Shown: piece by piece, positions 11,308-23,400 of the stretch
How the letters are laid out: each line of letters begins with the position of its first letter
How positions within the stretch are numbered: the first letter of the stretch is position 1
From: Heterohyrax brucei
Lineage: Eukaryota; Chordata; Mammalia; Hyracoidea; Procaviidae
Direction of reading: 5' to 3'
NCBI GenBank assembly: GCA_028571685.1
Contig: CM053141.1
Span: 140,024,833-140,088,832 of the forward strand
Length of the DNA: 64,000 nucleotides
The notes under the pieces: generated by a model
What the model was told of the DNA's origin: nothing
Databases searched by the model: none
What the model saw: only the letters and a program-made list of their open reading frames with translations
Program-made: the position numbers and the translations under genes

Positions 11308-11463
11308 AACCAAAGACCCGTTGTCGTCCAGTCAATTCCCATTCATAGCGACCCTACAGGACAGAGTAACACTGCCTCACAGGGGTCCTAAGGAGCGGCT
11401 AGTGGACCCTAACTGCCAACCTTTTGATTAGCAGCTAAAGGCTTGACCACTGTACCACCAGGG
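11308..11463 (-). repeat. AfroSINE
   Basis: 'gtcgtccagtcaattccca' to 'ccactgtaccaccagggca'. This is the third minus-strand copy in a row, making an approximately 370-bp SINE cluster. Confidence 0.88.
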
Positions 11464-11644
11464 CACTATAAATATATCTAAACTGAGGGTGAAGATCTAC
11501 ATACTGGAGCTACCTTCAAGTAGCAAAAGAAGTTTACAAACAGTGGACTCCTGGAACTGGTGTACTTCAGAGGCCAATGCAGTAATCGAATTATTAGTTT
11601 TCTAACGTAGAAGAGAAAAAATTTTAGTGTCCTGTGTACTTCAA

Positions 11645-11818
11645 AATACGGAAACTCTGGTAGCATAGTGGGTTACATGTTGCTATGTCTGCTAACCAAA
11701 AGGTCAACAGTTCATATCCGACAGGCGCTCCTGGGAAACTACACGGGGCAGTTCTACTGTGACCTCGAGGGTCGCTGTGAGTCGGAATCGACCTGAAGGT
11801 AGTTGGGGTTTTTTGGTA
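11645..11818 (+). repeat. AfroSINE
   Basis: Short form, well kept: 'aaactctggtagcatagtg', 'gctaaccaaaaggtcaaca', then 'gctgtgagtcggaatcgac' and a T-rich tail. Confidence 0.9.
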
Positions 11819-12289
11819 CCTTAAAATCAAGCAGTTTTCGGTAGGTGGAAAATGTAAACAGTAGGTGGCGATGTTGCTCTTATCTTTGGGGAAACAGCTG
11901 CTGAGCTGTCGGTGAAGTGAGACATTTGAAATCTAGGGAAATGTACATATTACATTCCGCTATGAAGTTTCCTTCAACTTTTTGTGAGTGTTTTGTTCCT
12001 TGGGCTTTTCTGCTGTCACGTGGCTGTGGTCTTAGTTGCAAAGTGAGACCTGAGGAGTATGAGTGGGGGAAGGCGTTTAAGTAGCCGGCGGCCTTTTGCT
12101 TTGATCTGCTAATATACTCCTCAGAGATAATAGGCAGGATCTGACAAAAATCTATTGAATTACTAGTTATGAAAAAGTACTCTGGTTATTTATATCATAT
12201 AAATGATCTACCTCAACAAGAGTAAAATTCAAGAATTAATAGTAAGAAACAATAACAAATAGTATAATAATGGTAAGAAATAATAATTA
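11819..12289. other. Unique sequence
   Basis: No repeat recognised up to the A-rich stretch at 12220-12290. Confidence 0.45.
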
Positions 12290-12434
12290 CAGATACAGAT
12301 CCAGACTCATAGTGACCCTACAGGTCACAGTAGAAGTGCCCCATAGAGTTTCTAAGGAGATTCTGGCAATTTGAACTGTCAAGGTTTTGGATAGCAGGTG
12401 TAACACTTAACCACTATGCACCAGGGTTTCCGTA
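12290..12434 (-). repeat. AfroSINE beside or inside a MIR
   Basis: 'ccagactcatagtgaccct' to 'actatgcaccagggtttcc'. The 'ataattacagata' before and 'gtaattacagata' after it form a direct repeat, so 'taattacagata' is a likely target duplication. Confidence 0.88.
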
Positions 12435-12615
12435 ATTACAGATAAGCACTATTAATAGAATATTTACTGTGACCCACATACCATGCTAAATATTTTGTCT
12501 TCTATTATTTCATTCTTAGAAAAACCATTTTACAGAAGAGGATGTGGGCTTTCAGAAAGATTAAATAGTTTTCCTGAGGTTTGACAATTAGTCAATAAAT
12601 TGGCTGGAATTCTGT
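12435..12615 (-). repeat. MIR (minus)
   Basis: 'aaaccattttacagaagagg' and the following 'attaaatagttttcctgagg' are the antisense MIR core (family pattern: cattttacagatgagg, ttaagtaacttgcccaagg). MIR is an ancient mammalian SINE, and this copy is strongly diverged. Confidence 0.7.
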
Positions 12616-12747
12616 TTCAAGGATATGTGATTTTTTACTGGTTTTCCCAAACTATCAAAATAAATTTTTTCACTTTGCTAAAAGCCAATCAATATAAAGG
12701 CAAATTAACTGTTTTCAGAATGAACATTCAAAATTTAGGTGGGATAT

Positions 12748-13221
12748 TATTATGTGTTGAATTATGTTCCCCCCAAAATATATACATCAATTTGACTGGG
12801 GCATGATCCCCAGTATTGTTCTCCTCCGTTTTGTGATGGTAATTTACATTAAAGAGGATTAGGATGGGACTGTACCACCCTTAGAAAGGTCACATCCCTG
12901 ATCCAATACAAAGAGCATTTCCCTGGGGTGTGGCTTGTGTCACCTTTTACCTAACAAAAGATAAAAAGAAAAGGAAGCAAGCAGTTCTGGGTGCAGAGCC
13001 TGTCCTTTGCATCTAGGATTCCTGTGCCTGAGAAGCTCCTTGACCAGGGGAAGATTAAGGACAAGTTTCCCCCAGAGCCAACAGGGAACGAAAGCCTTTC
13101 TCTAGAGCTGATGCCTAGTGTGGACTTTTAGCCTAAGCTACTGTGAGGAAATAAATTTCTCTTTGTTAAAGCCATCCACTCATGGTATTTTCTGTTATTG
13201 TAGCACTACGTAATCAAGACA
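12748..13221 (+). mobile_element. MaLR-type solo LTR (plus)
   Basis: Sense copy of the LTR family that recurs in antisense at 19.6, 22.5, 52.3, 59.7 and 61.1 kb. The start 'gtgttgaattatgttcccc' and the end 'cactacgtaatcaagaca' fit the MaLR pattern. The polyadenylation region 'gaggaaataaatttctct' is near 13145. No internal region follows, so it is a solo LTR. The target duplication is not clear. Confidence 0.78.
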
Positions 13222-13229
13222 GGCATGTA

Positions 13230-13378
13230 AGTTTCAAAGCGTCAGTAGTTGTTTAGTTGCCAACTGGAGAAAGGTCATGGTTTGAGTCCACCAGCAGCTC
13301 TTTGAAAGCCATGTGGGCAGTTCTACTGTGTCCTATAGGGTCACCTTGAATTAGAGTCAACTTGAAAGCATGAGTTTT
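13230..13378 (+). repeat. AfroSINE
   Basis: Diverged short form: 'gtcatggtttgagtccacc', 'ggcagttctactgtgtcct', 'gtcaccttgaattagagtc'. Confidence 0.82.
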
Positions 13379-13785
13379 ATATAAATTTCAGAAATTAGGG
13401 GAAATGAAGCCTTCTGGGGTCAGAGAAAACACTGCTTTGTAGAAATTCTTATAGCCTACCCCAAACAATCAGATCAGGTTAGCATACATGAAATGTGCAG
13501 TATTATGGTGATCAGCCTGGTAATCTTTGAAGGACACTATTGGCAATTCAAAAAAATGATGTGACATATAAAGTAGTTTTCATCAACTTTAACTGTACAA
13601 ATCAAAAAAATCTCTTTCAGTCATTCTGTCAGTAAATTTCAAGTTGACAGCACAGAAATACCATTCCCACAGTGACACCAGGCAATGGCTTTTTTATATT
13701 GGCGAGTGACAGTTTATTGGCATCTGTAATAATACAAGGCACTAGACACTGGCACAGCACCCTTCCACCTGGAGGTCAAGCGTTG
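13379..13785. other. Unique sequence
   Basis: Nothing recognised. Confidence 0.45.
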
Positions 13786-13860
13786 TTAGGTGTTGTAGCT
13801 CCAATTTATAGAGGCTTTATTTATAACAGAATGGAACTGAACTGGTCCTGTGCCATCCGG
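13786..13860 (-). repeat. RTE 3'-end fragment (minus)
   Basis: 'cgttgttaggtgttgtagc' followed by 'aactggtcctgtgccatcc' follows the antisense RTE 3' terminus seen at 28.65 kb, with a diverged middle. Confidence 0.5.
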
Positions 13861-14492
13861 AGTTCAAGGATGGCAGGGTAGACACTCACAGCACCTACTA
13901 GGAAACTCCCGAGGAATCTCAGAGGTACAGAATATATATTATCTCATTTGTGAAATCAAGAAAGCACCTAAGAATGAATCACATCCTTCTAAACTGTTAA
14001 TATAGTAGGAAAGAATTCTCTTAAGTATGTACTTGTCAAGTTAGTTAGTTTGGATAAGCACAGTGATCAAAGTATAAAGAAGCCTCTTAAAAGTTGCTTT
14101 TTGGAATATCTTGACTTGGAGAATATAGGATTAATGGACTGAAAAGGCTGGAAAAAAAGTGAGTAAACTATAGTTCCCAGTTGGGATTTGCTTATATGCT
14201 TTTTAATCTGAGGTCTAGACCAACTTCACCAATGCGCAGCTCCTTTACTTTATCACAGGAAGATTGGTAAATCATTATGGGAAAGGGGAGGATAAATCTA
14301 GACTGATACAACCCCAAAGCCAGTTAGCATTCCAGGCCTGCCCTTCATGGCTTCAAAGCCCAGAGCAAGAGTACTAATGAAGACCTTGTGTCAATATTAC
14401 TTTATTTTAAAGGAATAAGTCAAGCTAAACCTGTTTAATCTGAAAAGTTCTTCCAAATTTGACAGCTATACCTTCCTTCCTCATACCCCAGA
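13861..14492. other. Unique sequence
   Basis: No repeat or coding pattern recognised. Confidence 0.45.
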
Positions 14493-14657
14493 AAATCAAA
14501 GTCAAACCCACCGCTGTTGAGTTGATTCTGACTCATAGCAACCCTATAGGACAGAGTAGAACTGACCCATAGAGTTTCCAAGGAGCACCTGGTGGATTCA
14601 AACTTCTGACCTTTTGGTTAGCAGATGTGGCATGTAACCACTATGCTATCAGAGTTT
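14493..14657 (-). repeat. AfroSINE
   Basis: Full short form: 'ccgctgttgagttgattct', 'ccctataggacagagtaga', 'ccttttggttagcagatg', end 'actatgctatcagagtttc'. Confidence 0.9.
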
Positions 14658-15095
14658 CATCATGCTCTAGAGGGAGCTTGTATTCTTAGAGTCCTTGAGA
14701 TTCTGCTCTAGAACATGGACATGTGAGAAGAGCCAGCTTCTGGTGGCTTACAAGGGACTATGTGCAGCATGAGGGCACCAAGTTTGCACATCCATGTTCT
14801 GTCCATGCTCCTTGGGCCTGCAGATGCACACCTCAGCATTGTGAGCTGCCTTGTGTAGGACAGATCCAGAGAAGAGGCTGGAACAGACCCTAGAAGCTGG
14901 CTGAGGGCCACAGTGGTGAGGAATTCTGGGAACCATGCTTGTGATGAGGGTATGAGGGCTCTAGGTTGGCATGTTCCCTTCTTCTGGCAAACTCACTAGT
15001 TTATGAACAGGATGTAGCTGGAGGACAGCCCAGACAGAGTACCTAAAACACAGGCCTGGCAAGGGCCCTCTATGTGGGGTCTAAACACACTAACA
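14658..15095. other. Unique sequence
   Basis: Slightly GC-rich. Overlapping short minus-strand frames at 14708-14936 show no known protein pattern. Confidence 0.45.
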
Positions 15096-15262
15096 GTAAA
15101 AACCAAAACCAAACCAAACCCACTGAGTTGATTCCTACTCATAGCAACCCTATAGGGTGGGACAGAACTGACTCGAGAGTTTTCAAGGAGCTCCTGGTAG
15201 GTTTGAACTGCTGACCTTTTGGTTAGCGGTCATAACATGTAACCGCTATGCCACTAGGGACC
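15096..15262 (-). repeat. AfroSINE
   Basis: A-rich tail region 'aaccaaaaccaaaccaaac', then the antisense body, ending 'cgctatgccactagggacc'. Confidence 0.9.
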
Positions 15263-15897
15263 AAATATAAGGCACTTCCTAACTGAAAGTACTATAAAAG
15301 GTCAGCTTTCTGTATAGAAAAGAAGTCACAACAGGAGACAGAACAGGAAAAGGAAGACAAGTTTGGAGAACACCTCTCAGCAGCAGCAGTGTGTGTGAGT
15401 ATGTGGTGGGAGGGTATAATTACAGACCATTCTTCCCATAGAGGAGACCAGGGGTGACCCATAAGGCTTGGGAAAGGTATGACATTGGGCCTGATACTTT
15501 AGAAATCATAAAAGCGTGTGAACCTCTTGGAAGGGCTGATACTTAAAATAAAACCCTAGTGTCAAAGGGACTAACATTTGGAAATACAGAATACTGTCAC
15601 GTGGCTGTTTTAAATTGCTAGGGAAAAAGACATCCCTCGTAAGGAGGGAGAAAGATGGGAACCACCTGGAACCTGCACAGAGAGGACCCTGCAAGCTGTA
15701 CCACTGTTGCTCACCCAGGCTCAGCCACTTAGGTGCACCCACAGGAAAGGGCCTTTGGTCTTGTTTCTATGCATAAGATGGACATTGTTCCTCAGCCCTC
15801 GGACTCAGCATCTCTCCCCATCCTCTGTGCTTCAGCTCCTAGCTGTGGCCCATTTGTAGTCCTTTCTGACAGACTCTAATTGTTAGTCACTGACTAA
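15263..15897. other. Unique sequence
   Basis: Nothing recognised. Confidence 0.45.
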
Positions 15898-16058
15898 CAT
15901 AAAACCCGCTAGATGGGTGCTACAGCTACTAACCCAAAGGTCAGCTGTTCAAGTCCATCAGGCACTTCTTGGGAACTCTCTTATGGGGCAATTCTACTCT
16001 GTCCTATAGAGTCACTCTGAGTTGGAATTGACTTGATGGTTTTTGTTTTTTTTTTAAG
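15898..16058 (+). repeat. AfroSINE
   Basis: 'acccaaaggtcagctgttc', 'attctactctgtcctatag', tail 'ggtttttgttttttttttaa'. Confidence 0.88.
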
Positions 16059-16329
16059 GTTGGAAAGCAAAATGTTGCCAGGCTCCTCCCAGCACCCTGG
16101 TCCAGCAGGCAGCCACTAGCTGGGACCCAGATCACTTGACATCCTCCTTGGCCAGAGTGGCTGGTCACCTGACCCGTGGATGATGTTAGTCTCAGACCTA
16201 AGCTGACCTAGCACCTTTTCTAAATAAAGTTAGCTGCAGAAGGTTCTGAACCTGGACTACTAAGGTTAGTGGTTCGTTCATTAATTTTCTAAAATAAGGT
16301 AGATGTAGTCCACAATGCATTTTCCAGGT

Positions 16330-16475
16330 CAGGAAAAGTCTACACACACAAAGGACATGACTGAACAGTGGGAAAGGACTCACTTTGGAAGTTCAGGCTC
16401 GGCTGCAGTTCCCACCACTGTAAAATGGGAGGTTGGGGTTACATGGCCCCTGAGGTCCTTTCAGGGTGTGTGCTT
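16330..16475 (+). repeat. MIR (plus)
   Basis: 'ccactgtaaaatgggaggtt' and 'cccctgaggtcctttcag' match the MIR core and 3' part (family: ctgtaaaatg, then aaggtcccttccagctc). Confidence 0.6.
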
Positions 16476-17671
16476 CTCTGACTGGATTTCTGTCACTGGC
16501 CTTGCAGTGATGTCGCTGAGGTGAACGCTGAGTGTGTGCCGATGCTGTTTTAGCACCATGCCTACGGAGGAATAGCCGCCTTTGTTTTCATTACCCCTCA
16601 GAGAGCGGTGTTCCCTCCCTGCCCCTTTTCCTCTAACAACTCATTTGTGTACCAGACCTCAGGAGGTCATTTTTATAACCCACATCTCAGAAAAAAACTC
16701 AGGCTATTGGTGACCACAGTGGTGAGGGAGCCAGGCAGTGACTTTGCCAGGAGCCGTGCTGTTGATCCTGGCAGAATTTCTGCCCTCACAGGGGCAGGGC
16801 GTGGGAGACCGGCCTCCCCTCACTCCCATCCCGTTCCTGCTCCCCTGCTGTGCAGAAACGTCTGGGGTTCAGAGATTCCCGGTAGGTGCCAAGTAGCCTC
16901 TGTTAGGCTTGTGGCCTTCATGGGTTGCCTCCAGAGCCAGCTTTCATCCCCTGAGCTGAGCTTGTACCTGCCATCCCCAGACTTAAAGACGAATCAAGGC
17001 CAGATGCAATCAGACCTCCGGACAGTCAGGTCTCAGTGAAAACCGGAACACTGAAGAACACACTGAGTGCACATTATAAAAATCTAATATAACAAGAGGA
17101 CGTGTGAGATATTAACTGGGGCTTCCCGTCTCCCTTTGTCACCACTCTATCCTGACCAGCTGGTTTAAAACTGTCTCCCAGGATGGGGACAGGTGCCAAG
17201 AAGGACCTGGACAGCAAAGGCATCAAAGTCTAGCTGTTAATTTCAAAACACTTGGGATCAGGGTTTAGGAGGCAGAGGCAATCAACTACAATTAGTACCC
17301 CACTTTCCCTTACATAAAGGTTACAGGCTTCAAGGAGGAAACACTAAGGAGGGGAAGACTACAAGAGTTAGGGTGGAATATATGCGTGGTGGTAGCTAAG
17401 GAGAGAGAGAAAGCAAGTCTCTGAATCCCAAGATTGAAGGAGAGAATGATCACATCCTCTATGAGTTTGTTCTAACGTCTGTCTGTCAGTTTGTTGCCTT
17501 GTAGTAGCTTGTGTGTTGCTATGATTCTAGAAGCTATGCCATTGATACTTTAAATATCAGCAGGGTCCCCATGGCAGAGTTGCAGCAGAGTTTCTGGAGA
17601 AAGGCAGATTAGGAAAAAGGGGCCTAGTAAACTTTAACGTTCAAATTTAGCCAATTAAAACCTTAGGGAAT
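16476..17671. other. Unique, locally GC-rich sequence
   Basis: Contains a 143-codon plus frame (16608-17039) whose translation resembles no family I know and has no clear splice context. Otherwise nothing recognised. Confidence 0.45.
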
Positions 17672-17875
17672 ACAACAGAACATTATGTGACACAGTGCTG
17701 GAAGACAAGCGCCCTAGGCTGGAGGGCATTCAAAATACAGTGGCCACAATAATGAATTAGAGCATACCAATGATCATGTGAATAAGCCAGACAAGGCAGT
17801 GTTTTGTTTTGTCGTTGGTGGCGTTACCATGAGTCAGAGCTGACTTGGTGGTGATTAATAACAACAAATGAGTTT
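17672..17875 (+). mobile_element. Short non-autonomous RTE derivative
   Basis: The left part ('acacagtgctggaagacaag', 'ctggagggcattcaaaata') resembles upstream RTE sequence. The right part ('agtggccacaataatgaatt' to 'accatgagtcagagctgac') is the RTE 3' end. The whole body between them is missing. It ends 'attaataacaacaa'. Confidence 0.6.
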
Positions 17876-18144
17876 GGTGATCTTAGAACCCGGTGCCCCT
17901 GTGACTTAACACCTGAAGTGCTGATTTGGAGAGAAACTTCACGCCGAGTGGGTGGCTTATGAAATAATAGGACTAAAGTTCATGGAGTCCCCCTAACAGG
18001 CTGAGCCCTGTTGTGGTACAGGAGAGCACTCAGCAGTTGTGGTGGCCGTCTGATTAGAGCATTGATAGAGTTGGGAAGAGAGTACCTCTAAACTCCAGGG
18101 GCCATGGCTGCCAAATTTGGTGGGAACACAGTGACTTTCATGGA

Positions 18145-18345
18145 GGACGGGAGCGATGTAACCGTGTAGAAGGGTGCTAACTGAAAGATCAGCAGCTCAA
18201 AGCCACTAAAGTGGCTCTAGGAGGAAAGATCTGGCAATCTGCCCCTGTGCAGATTATAAGCCAGTAAATGTTAAAGAGCAATTGTACTCTGTCATATAAG
18301 GTGACTAGGAGTCAGAACGGATTCAACAGCACACAACAACAGTAC
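18145..18345 (+). repeat. AfroSINE, long form
   Basis: Head 'gtgctaactgaaagatcagc', then the middle block 'gaaagatctggcaatctgcc', then 'gtgactaggagtcagaacg' and tail 'agcacacaacaaca'. The retained middle block marks an older subfamily. Confidence 0.82.
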
Positions 18346-19429
18346 TGTATTTGACCAAGTTTACATCTGTAGTTTAAAGAATTGTAAACATGATTGACTA
18401 TGCCTGGAACTGACAAGGTGGTTTTTGTACCACACAGAAATACGTTTCAAGATAGAAATTAAGCTTAAAGAAAACTTTTTTTTTTCTTCTTCTTAAGTGC
18501 ATTTTTAACTGTACTTTTAGCCATCTAAAGAATCTGTGGCTTCTTCTGATTTGGCTGAATTATTTTTCATACTTTTTGTCAGAAAGAATGTCTGGAACTC
18601 ACTTAAGCAAAATAAGTTTCTGGGTATTCTTTCAGTGTAGGGTTGAGCCAGCGCCTTTGATGGTCTTTCTAATGTTCAGTTGACTTGTAGTTTTTGTCCA
18701 GTAGGGAACAAATCACTTTGAAGTAGTGGAAAACATAATGTCAATTTACAAATTTGTATGATCTTAAGCAGATTTGTATTGAAAAGGCATCTGATCTTTA
18801 GAATCCTTGATTAAATTACCTATAAATGCCTAGCTGCTGTAGGTGCTCTTTGAGCCAAGATTTTTACAGCATTCTTTTTTTCCTCTTTAAATTCAAATTT
18901 CTGTTTTACCCCCAACCTCCAAGAATTTTATTCTAGTGTATTTTTGTATTTGAAAGTCTTTTGAGATTATCACATTGTACTTTTATTTCACAAAATAAAT
19001 ATAAAGTGAAATTCAAAACATAAAAATCTCATGTAAGACTATATGTAATTTAAAATCTGGGTTCTAGGTACTACTATAGCTAGTAATATGAAAAACTTAC
19101 TAAAATAGTGTAAACATTCTAAATTTCAGTAATTAATAAAAGAAATCTATATGAAAAATACATGTACATGAAAGGTAAAGTTTTAGAAACATCTCTCTTA
19201 ATAAGTGGGATTATTGAGTGTTTATACCTTGAAATGTCTTTTTTTTTGTATTCACCTCCCACTGAAAATTTTTTTTTAATCAAATTTTCTTCATTATACC
19301 ATAGTAAGATTCTGGATGAGCAAGACGTATGCCTTCTTTTCATGAAGTGGGAAAAGGGTGACTGTGGAGGGAGAACCAGTGGGAAGCATGAGCGTTGCTG
19401 CAAGCATGCCCTTGTGCAGGACCAATTAA
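18346..19429. other. Unique AT-rich sequence
   Basis: No repeat recognised. It includes 'caaaataaatataaag' near 18990, which contains a polyadenylation-like AATAAA, but no gene structure supports a 3'UTR reading. Confidence 0.45.
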
Positions 19430-19552
19430 AGGAAAGGGTGGTAGGGAGATTGAGAATATCTTCTGTCTTAGAGATCAGCCTTCCTCGTCTCTTCCAGAAC
19501 CCTCAAACAGCCTTGATCTCTGATCTGCCTTCTTTTAGTCTTGTCCTTTCCG

Positions 19553-20039
19553 TGTTGGTCCCCTAGTGCTGCTATAACAGAAATATCATCAATGGATGGC
19601 TTTAAAAAGAGAAATCTATTTTCTCACAGAAAAGTAGGCAAAAATTCAAAATCTGGGTATAAATTCCCAGGGAAGTCTCTGTTGGCTCTGGAGTAAGGTC
19701 CTTGTCATCAGTCCTTCCTGGACTGGGAACTTCTGAGGCACAGGGACCCTGAATCCTTTCCAAAGAGTATGCCTGCTCCTGGCACTATTTTCTTGGGGGT
19801 ATGAGGTCGCCCAATCTCTCTGCTAGTTGCTTTCTTTTATATTTAAAGAGATTGCCTCAAGGCAAATACAATCTTAAACTTTGAGTTCTGCCTCACCCAC
19901 GTAATTACCACCTATCCTCCTTTACCGACATCACAGAGGCAAGGTTTACAGCTTATAGGAACATCACACAATACCAGGAATCCTGGCCTAGCCAAATGTC
20001 TATGCACATTTTTTAGGGAACAGAATTAAATTCATGACA
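19553..20039 (-). mobile_element. MaLR-type solo LTR (minus)
   Basis: Begins 'tgttggtcccctagtgctgc' and ends 'aattaaattcatgaca'. Antisense polyadenylation region 'gagaaatctattttctcaca'. The usual 5-bp duplication is not detectable. Inserted in the L2. Confidence 0.82.
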
Positions 20040-20162
20040 TTGATCCATCCTCCACCCAGCCATTAAATTTTTCTATCTGAATGACAAATTTGACTGTTTT
20101 CTCCCTTGGTTTACGCAATTCATTGCCACACCCCTCTCCACTTTTCCTGCCTATCCCACCCC

Positions 20163-20345
20163 ATTCACAAACCGGTTGTCCTCAAATCAGTTCCAGCTCA
20201 TGGTGAAAGAATAGAATTGTGAAAGAATAGAACTGTGCTCCACAGGATTTACAAAGGCTGACTTTTCCAAAGTACGTAATCAGGCTTTTCTTCTGAGATG
20301 TCTGTGGGTAAACTAACATCTCCAGCCTTTTGATTAGCAGCTGAG
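20163..20345 (-). repeat. AfroSINE, long form, with internal duplication
   Basis: The antisense long form is followed by the head 'ccttttgattagcagctgag'. A 'gtgaaagaatagaa.tgt' unit is tandemly doubled at about 20201-20235. Confidence 0.75.
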
Positions 20346-20876
20346 CCTGCTGTTGTCACCATCCTGGGACACCCTGTTTACCTACTATCCAAGCTCCTTA
20401 GTTGTTCCTTTCATGACATGGTTTGTGAACAGCCCCATAATAGTCTTATCTGCCTCACTCCTGCCCTCATCCCATTCTCCCCACTTCCAGTTCAAGTTTA
20501 TTGCAGAAACTTCCCAGCTTTCTATTCCTGTGTCAAGCCGGGAGCCTGTCATTCCACACACTTTGGGGGAGTAGAGTTAAGTTGAATATCAGAGAAACAG
20601 AAAGAAGAATACTGTCATTTCTTCCCAAATCGCTATAAAGTGTTTCAGTGTGGAGTAGAGGGAGACAGAGAGTTTACACCTATCAGACCTTAAGGTTTAT
20701 AGGATCATAAAATGATTGGTCCATGTCTGTGTGGCACTTTTATATTCTTATGCAATGGATATGCCAGATGTGGGCCTTGCCTTCTTGGGCTGTAAAGTCC
20801 AGTTGAGAAGGGGCCGTGTGTTTGTTCTCCACATTTCTTCACAGAGGGTGGGCTCTAAATATATATTAAATGACAA

Positions 20877-22355
20877 CGAATTGCCAGCGGGTTAGGCGGG
20901 TTTGTTAATGTTGGCACTTGGGTTAACTGTGGTGATGTTAATAGCGAAATTTCCTTTTTGAACACAGCCCCTTTTCATCCACAATATGACATAATGTGCC
21001 TTTGAAGTCTTATTTTATGAAGGAGGGAACAAAAGGAATGCTAGTGTTAAAAAGTTCCAATGCCACGTTCCCCCTGAATGCATCTTTTTACCATACGTCA
21101 TAAAAATTGCTTGGGTGTAGTAGATATGGATCCTTCCTGCTCTGTCCAAGAAGGAAAGGGAATGAAGAGAACAAATGCCAAGTCACTTGCAAAGTGTGGC
21201 TTTGTACAACAACTGAAGCCTGCATGGAAAGCCTGCATGCTGTGCCCAAGACTAGGGATTAAATCTATGCTACCACAAAACCCTGATAATTCTCACAGGG
21301 AGGGGGATGTAATGAAGTCAAGTGACAGCCTGAGACCTCAGCCAGAGTGTCAGAACCAAGGACTAACCACAGAGCGCTGTGGGGTGCACAGCTGTCACCC
21401 CTAACAGGAGGCTGGCTGGCATCCTTAGACTGTATCAGTTTTGCTTCTTATGAAAAATCCACAAGTCTTTATTCAACTTGGCATCTCTGTGAACTCTACA
21501 GATAATGTGTCGTAGACCCATGTGAGTCTTTTGGAAGCCCTGGGGCTCCCTGGCAAGGTGAGCAAAGGAAGCCATTAATACAGCGGCCATAAGTCCAGGG
21601 GTTAGGAACCAACTACTTGAACCTGACTTTCCTTGGATCCCAAGCCTGTGGTTGCACCATGACACAGATCTTTCAAATTACCGAGGTTCCCAGCAGCCTT
21701 AAAGAACCCAACACATGATGTGTTAACTGAATAGAAGGAGTGAGAAGTTCAGGGAAAAAAAGCTAAGGTTAGAGCCAAATAAGACCCATTGTTGCAGTGA
21801 AAGAAGACAGTGCCACAGATGGATGGACTTAAGGGAAAGGGTGAGGGTCTTCGAGAAAGGGCTGAGTGTTTAACGGCAAGACAAATAAGGATGAGGTCTT
21901 TCTCTTTTCTGTGACTGGTTGGATAGGGTACAAACTTCCGTTATTAATACCCTCAGAAGGAAACTAAGGTAAGAAAGAGAAATCCTAGCATCTTCCTTGG
22001 CCTGGTGGTAGAAGAAGCTGAGATAGAAGACATAGATTAGGAGAATTAAGACTGTGGGGACGAGAAAGGGGGCAGGTTTCCAGAGGGTGGAGGTGTACTA
22101 TTCCTTAGTATGGTCTCTGAAGCAAGGAAGATAGTGCTTTTATGGAAGAGAGGCTGTGCTAAAAGGGACAGGCAGGCCTGAGTGTGTGCCCAGTGGCTTA
22201 GGAGGATATGGCTCATTGCCATGAAGAGACAGTGGTGACATCATCTATGGAGCTCAGCAGGAATAGAATCCTTGACCTGGATCATGCCTGTGCCTCTTCT
22301 ATGATTTCCACCCCTCACTGCAGAGTTTCCTTGAGAACGTTTGTCTTGGTCATCT
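20877..22355. other. Unique sequence
   Basis: The frame at 21078-21404 (108 codons) shows no family resemblance. No repeats recognised. Confidence 0.45.
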
Positions 22356-22513
22356 AGCCAAACCCAAACCCAGTGAATCAATTCTGACTTATAGCAGCCC
22401 TATAGGACAGAGTAGACCTACCCCACAGAGTTTTCAAGGAGCACCTGGCCAATTGGAACTGCAGATCTTTGGTTAGCAGCTGTAGCACTTAATAACTTTG
22501 CCTCCAGGGTTTC
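22356..22513 (-). repeat. AfroSINE abutting an LTR
   Basis: 'cccagtgaatcaattctgac' to 'tttgcctccagggtttctt'. The LTR starts at the next bases, so the SINE inserted at the LTR edge. Confidence 0.88.
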
Positions 22514-22997
22514 TTTGGTCATCTGGTGCTGCTGTAATACAAATACTACAAGTGATTGGCTATAACAAAGAGGAGTTTATTCTCTCACAGTCCGATAGGC
22601 TAGAAGTCTGGATTCATAGTACCAGCTCCAGCAAAAGGCTTTCTTTCTCTCTCGGCTCTGGAAGAAGTTCCTTCTGATAACCTCTCTCTTCCCTTCACCT
22701 GGAAGCATCTCAGTGCAGGAACCTCAGATCCAAAAGACAGTGTATTCCCAGCACTGCTTTCTTGGTGGTACAAGGTTCCAGTGTCTCTGTGCTTGCCTCT
22801 CTGTTATATATCTGAAAAGAGATTGACTTAAGACACTATCCAATCTTCTAAACCTCATCAATATGACTGCTATTAATTATTCTTCTTCAATCGTACTGAC
22901 AGAACTTGCCACACATAGAAAAATCCCATCAAGTGAAAAATGCTGGACAATCATGTAGAACTGAGAATCATGGCCAAGCCAAATTGATACACACAGG
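22514..22997 (-). mobile_element. MaLR-type LTR (minus), diverged
   Basis: 'ggtcatctggtgctgctgta', 'aggagtttattctctcacag', and an end near 'acacaggtgtca'. The conserved terminal 'ggggacacaattc' block is lost. Confidence 0.78.
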
Positions 22998-23144
22998 TGT
23001 CATAAGAAAGTTGTGACACCTTAGAGAATTATAACAACATATGTTTTCCTTTACCTTTTCCCCCATAGTCATGCTTAATGTCATAGTATGAGGTCTCTGC
23101 TGGTGAACTAAAGTTCAAGAGTTATGAGCTAAAGAATATAAAGC

Positions 23145-23163
23145 AAAAAAAAAAAAAAAAAAA
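23145..23163. repeat. Poly-A tract, 19 A
   Basis: Uninterrupted A run with no retroposed gene body recognised upstream. Confidence 0.9.
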
Positions 23164-23239
23164 GTGTGGGAGGAGAAATAGACTCGTAAATACAACTCAA
23201 GTTGGAAAGTATTAAGAACTGATCCAAATATAACTCTTA

Positions 23240-23400
23240 GTCTATAGAGAGGAAAACTAAACTACACAACAGGTACAAAAGTTTGCTTGCCTAGGTCACA
23301 CAGCTATAGTAGGAGAACCAGAACAAGAATCCATACTTAGCAACTATACAATTTCTTCTTAATCAGGCTGTTTTCAGCACAAGGGCCATGCTAATTATGT
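23240..23400 (-). repeat. MIR (minus)
   Basis: 'tgcctaggtcacacagctat' is the strongly conserved antisense MIR core. The following 'gagaaccagaacaagaatcc' fits the tRNA-side half. Confidence 0.8.

Larger units (their letters stand above)
19430..20876 (+). mobile_element. L2 LINE fossil (plus), interrupted
   Basis: Pieces at about 19430-19552, 20040-20160, 20345-20480 and 20760-20876 follow the L2 3' order. Examples are 'tctgaatgacaaatttgac', 'tccaagctccttagttg', and a tail 'gggctctaaatatatatta' resembling L2's 'ctcaataaatatttgttga'. It is broken by an LTR and an AfroSINE. The stretch 20480-20760 is not recognisably L2. Confidence 0.5.

Noticed and set aside
16608..17039. 143-codon plus frame in GC-richer unique DNA
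   Set aside because: No domain, no splice context, low-complexity Ser/Pro/Arg content typical of chance frames.
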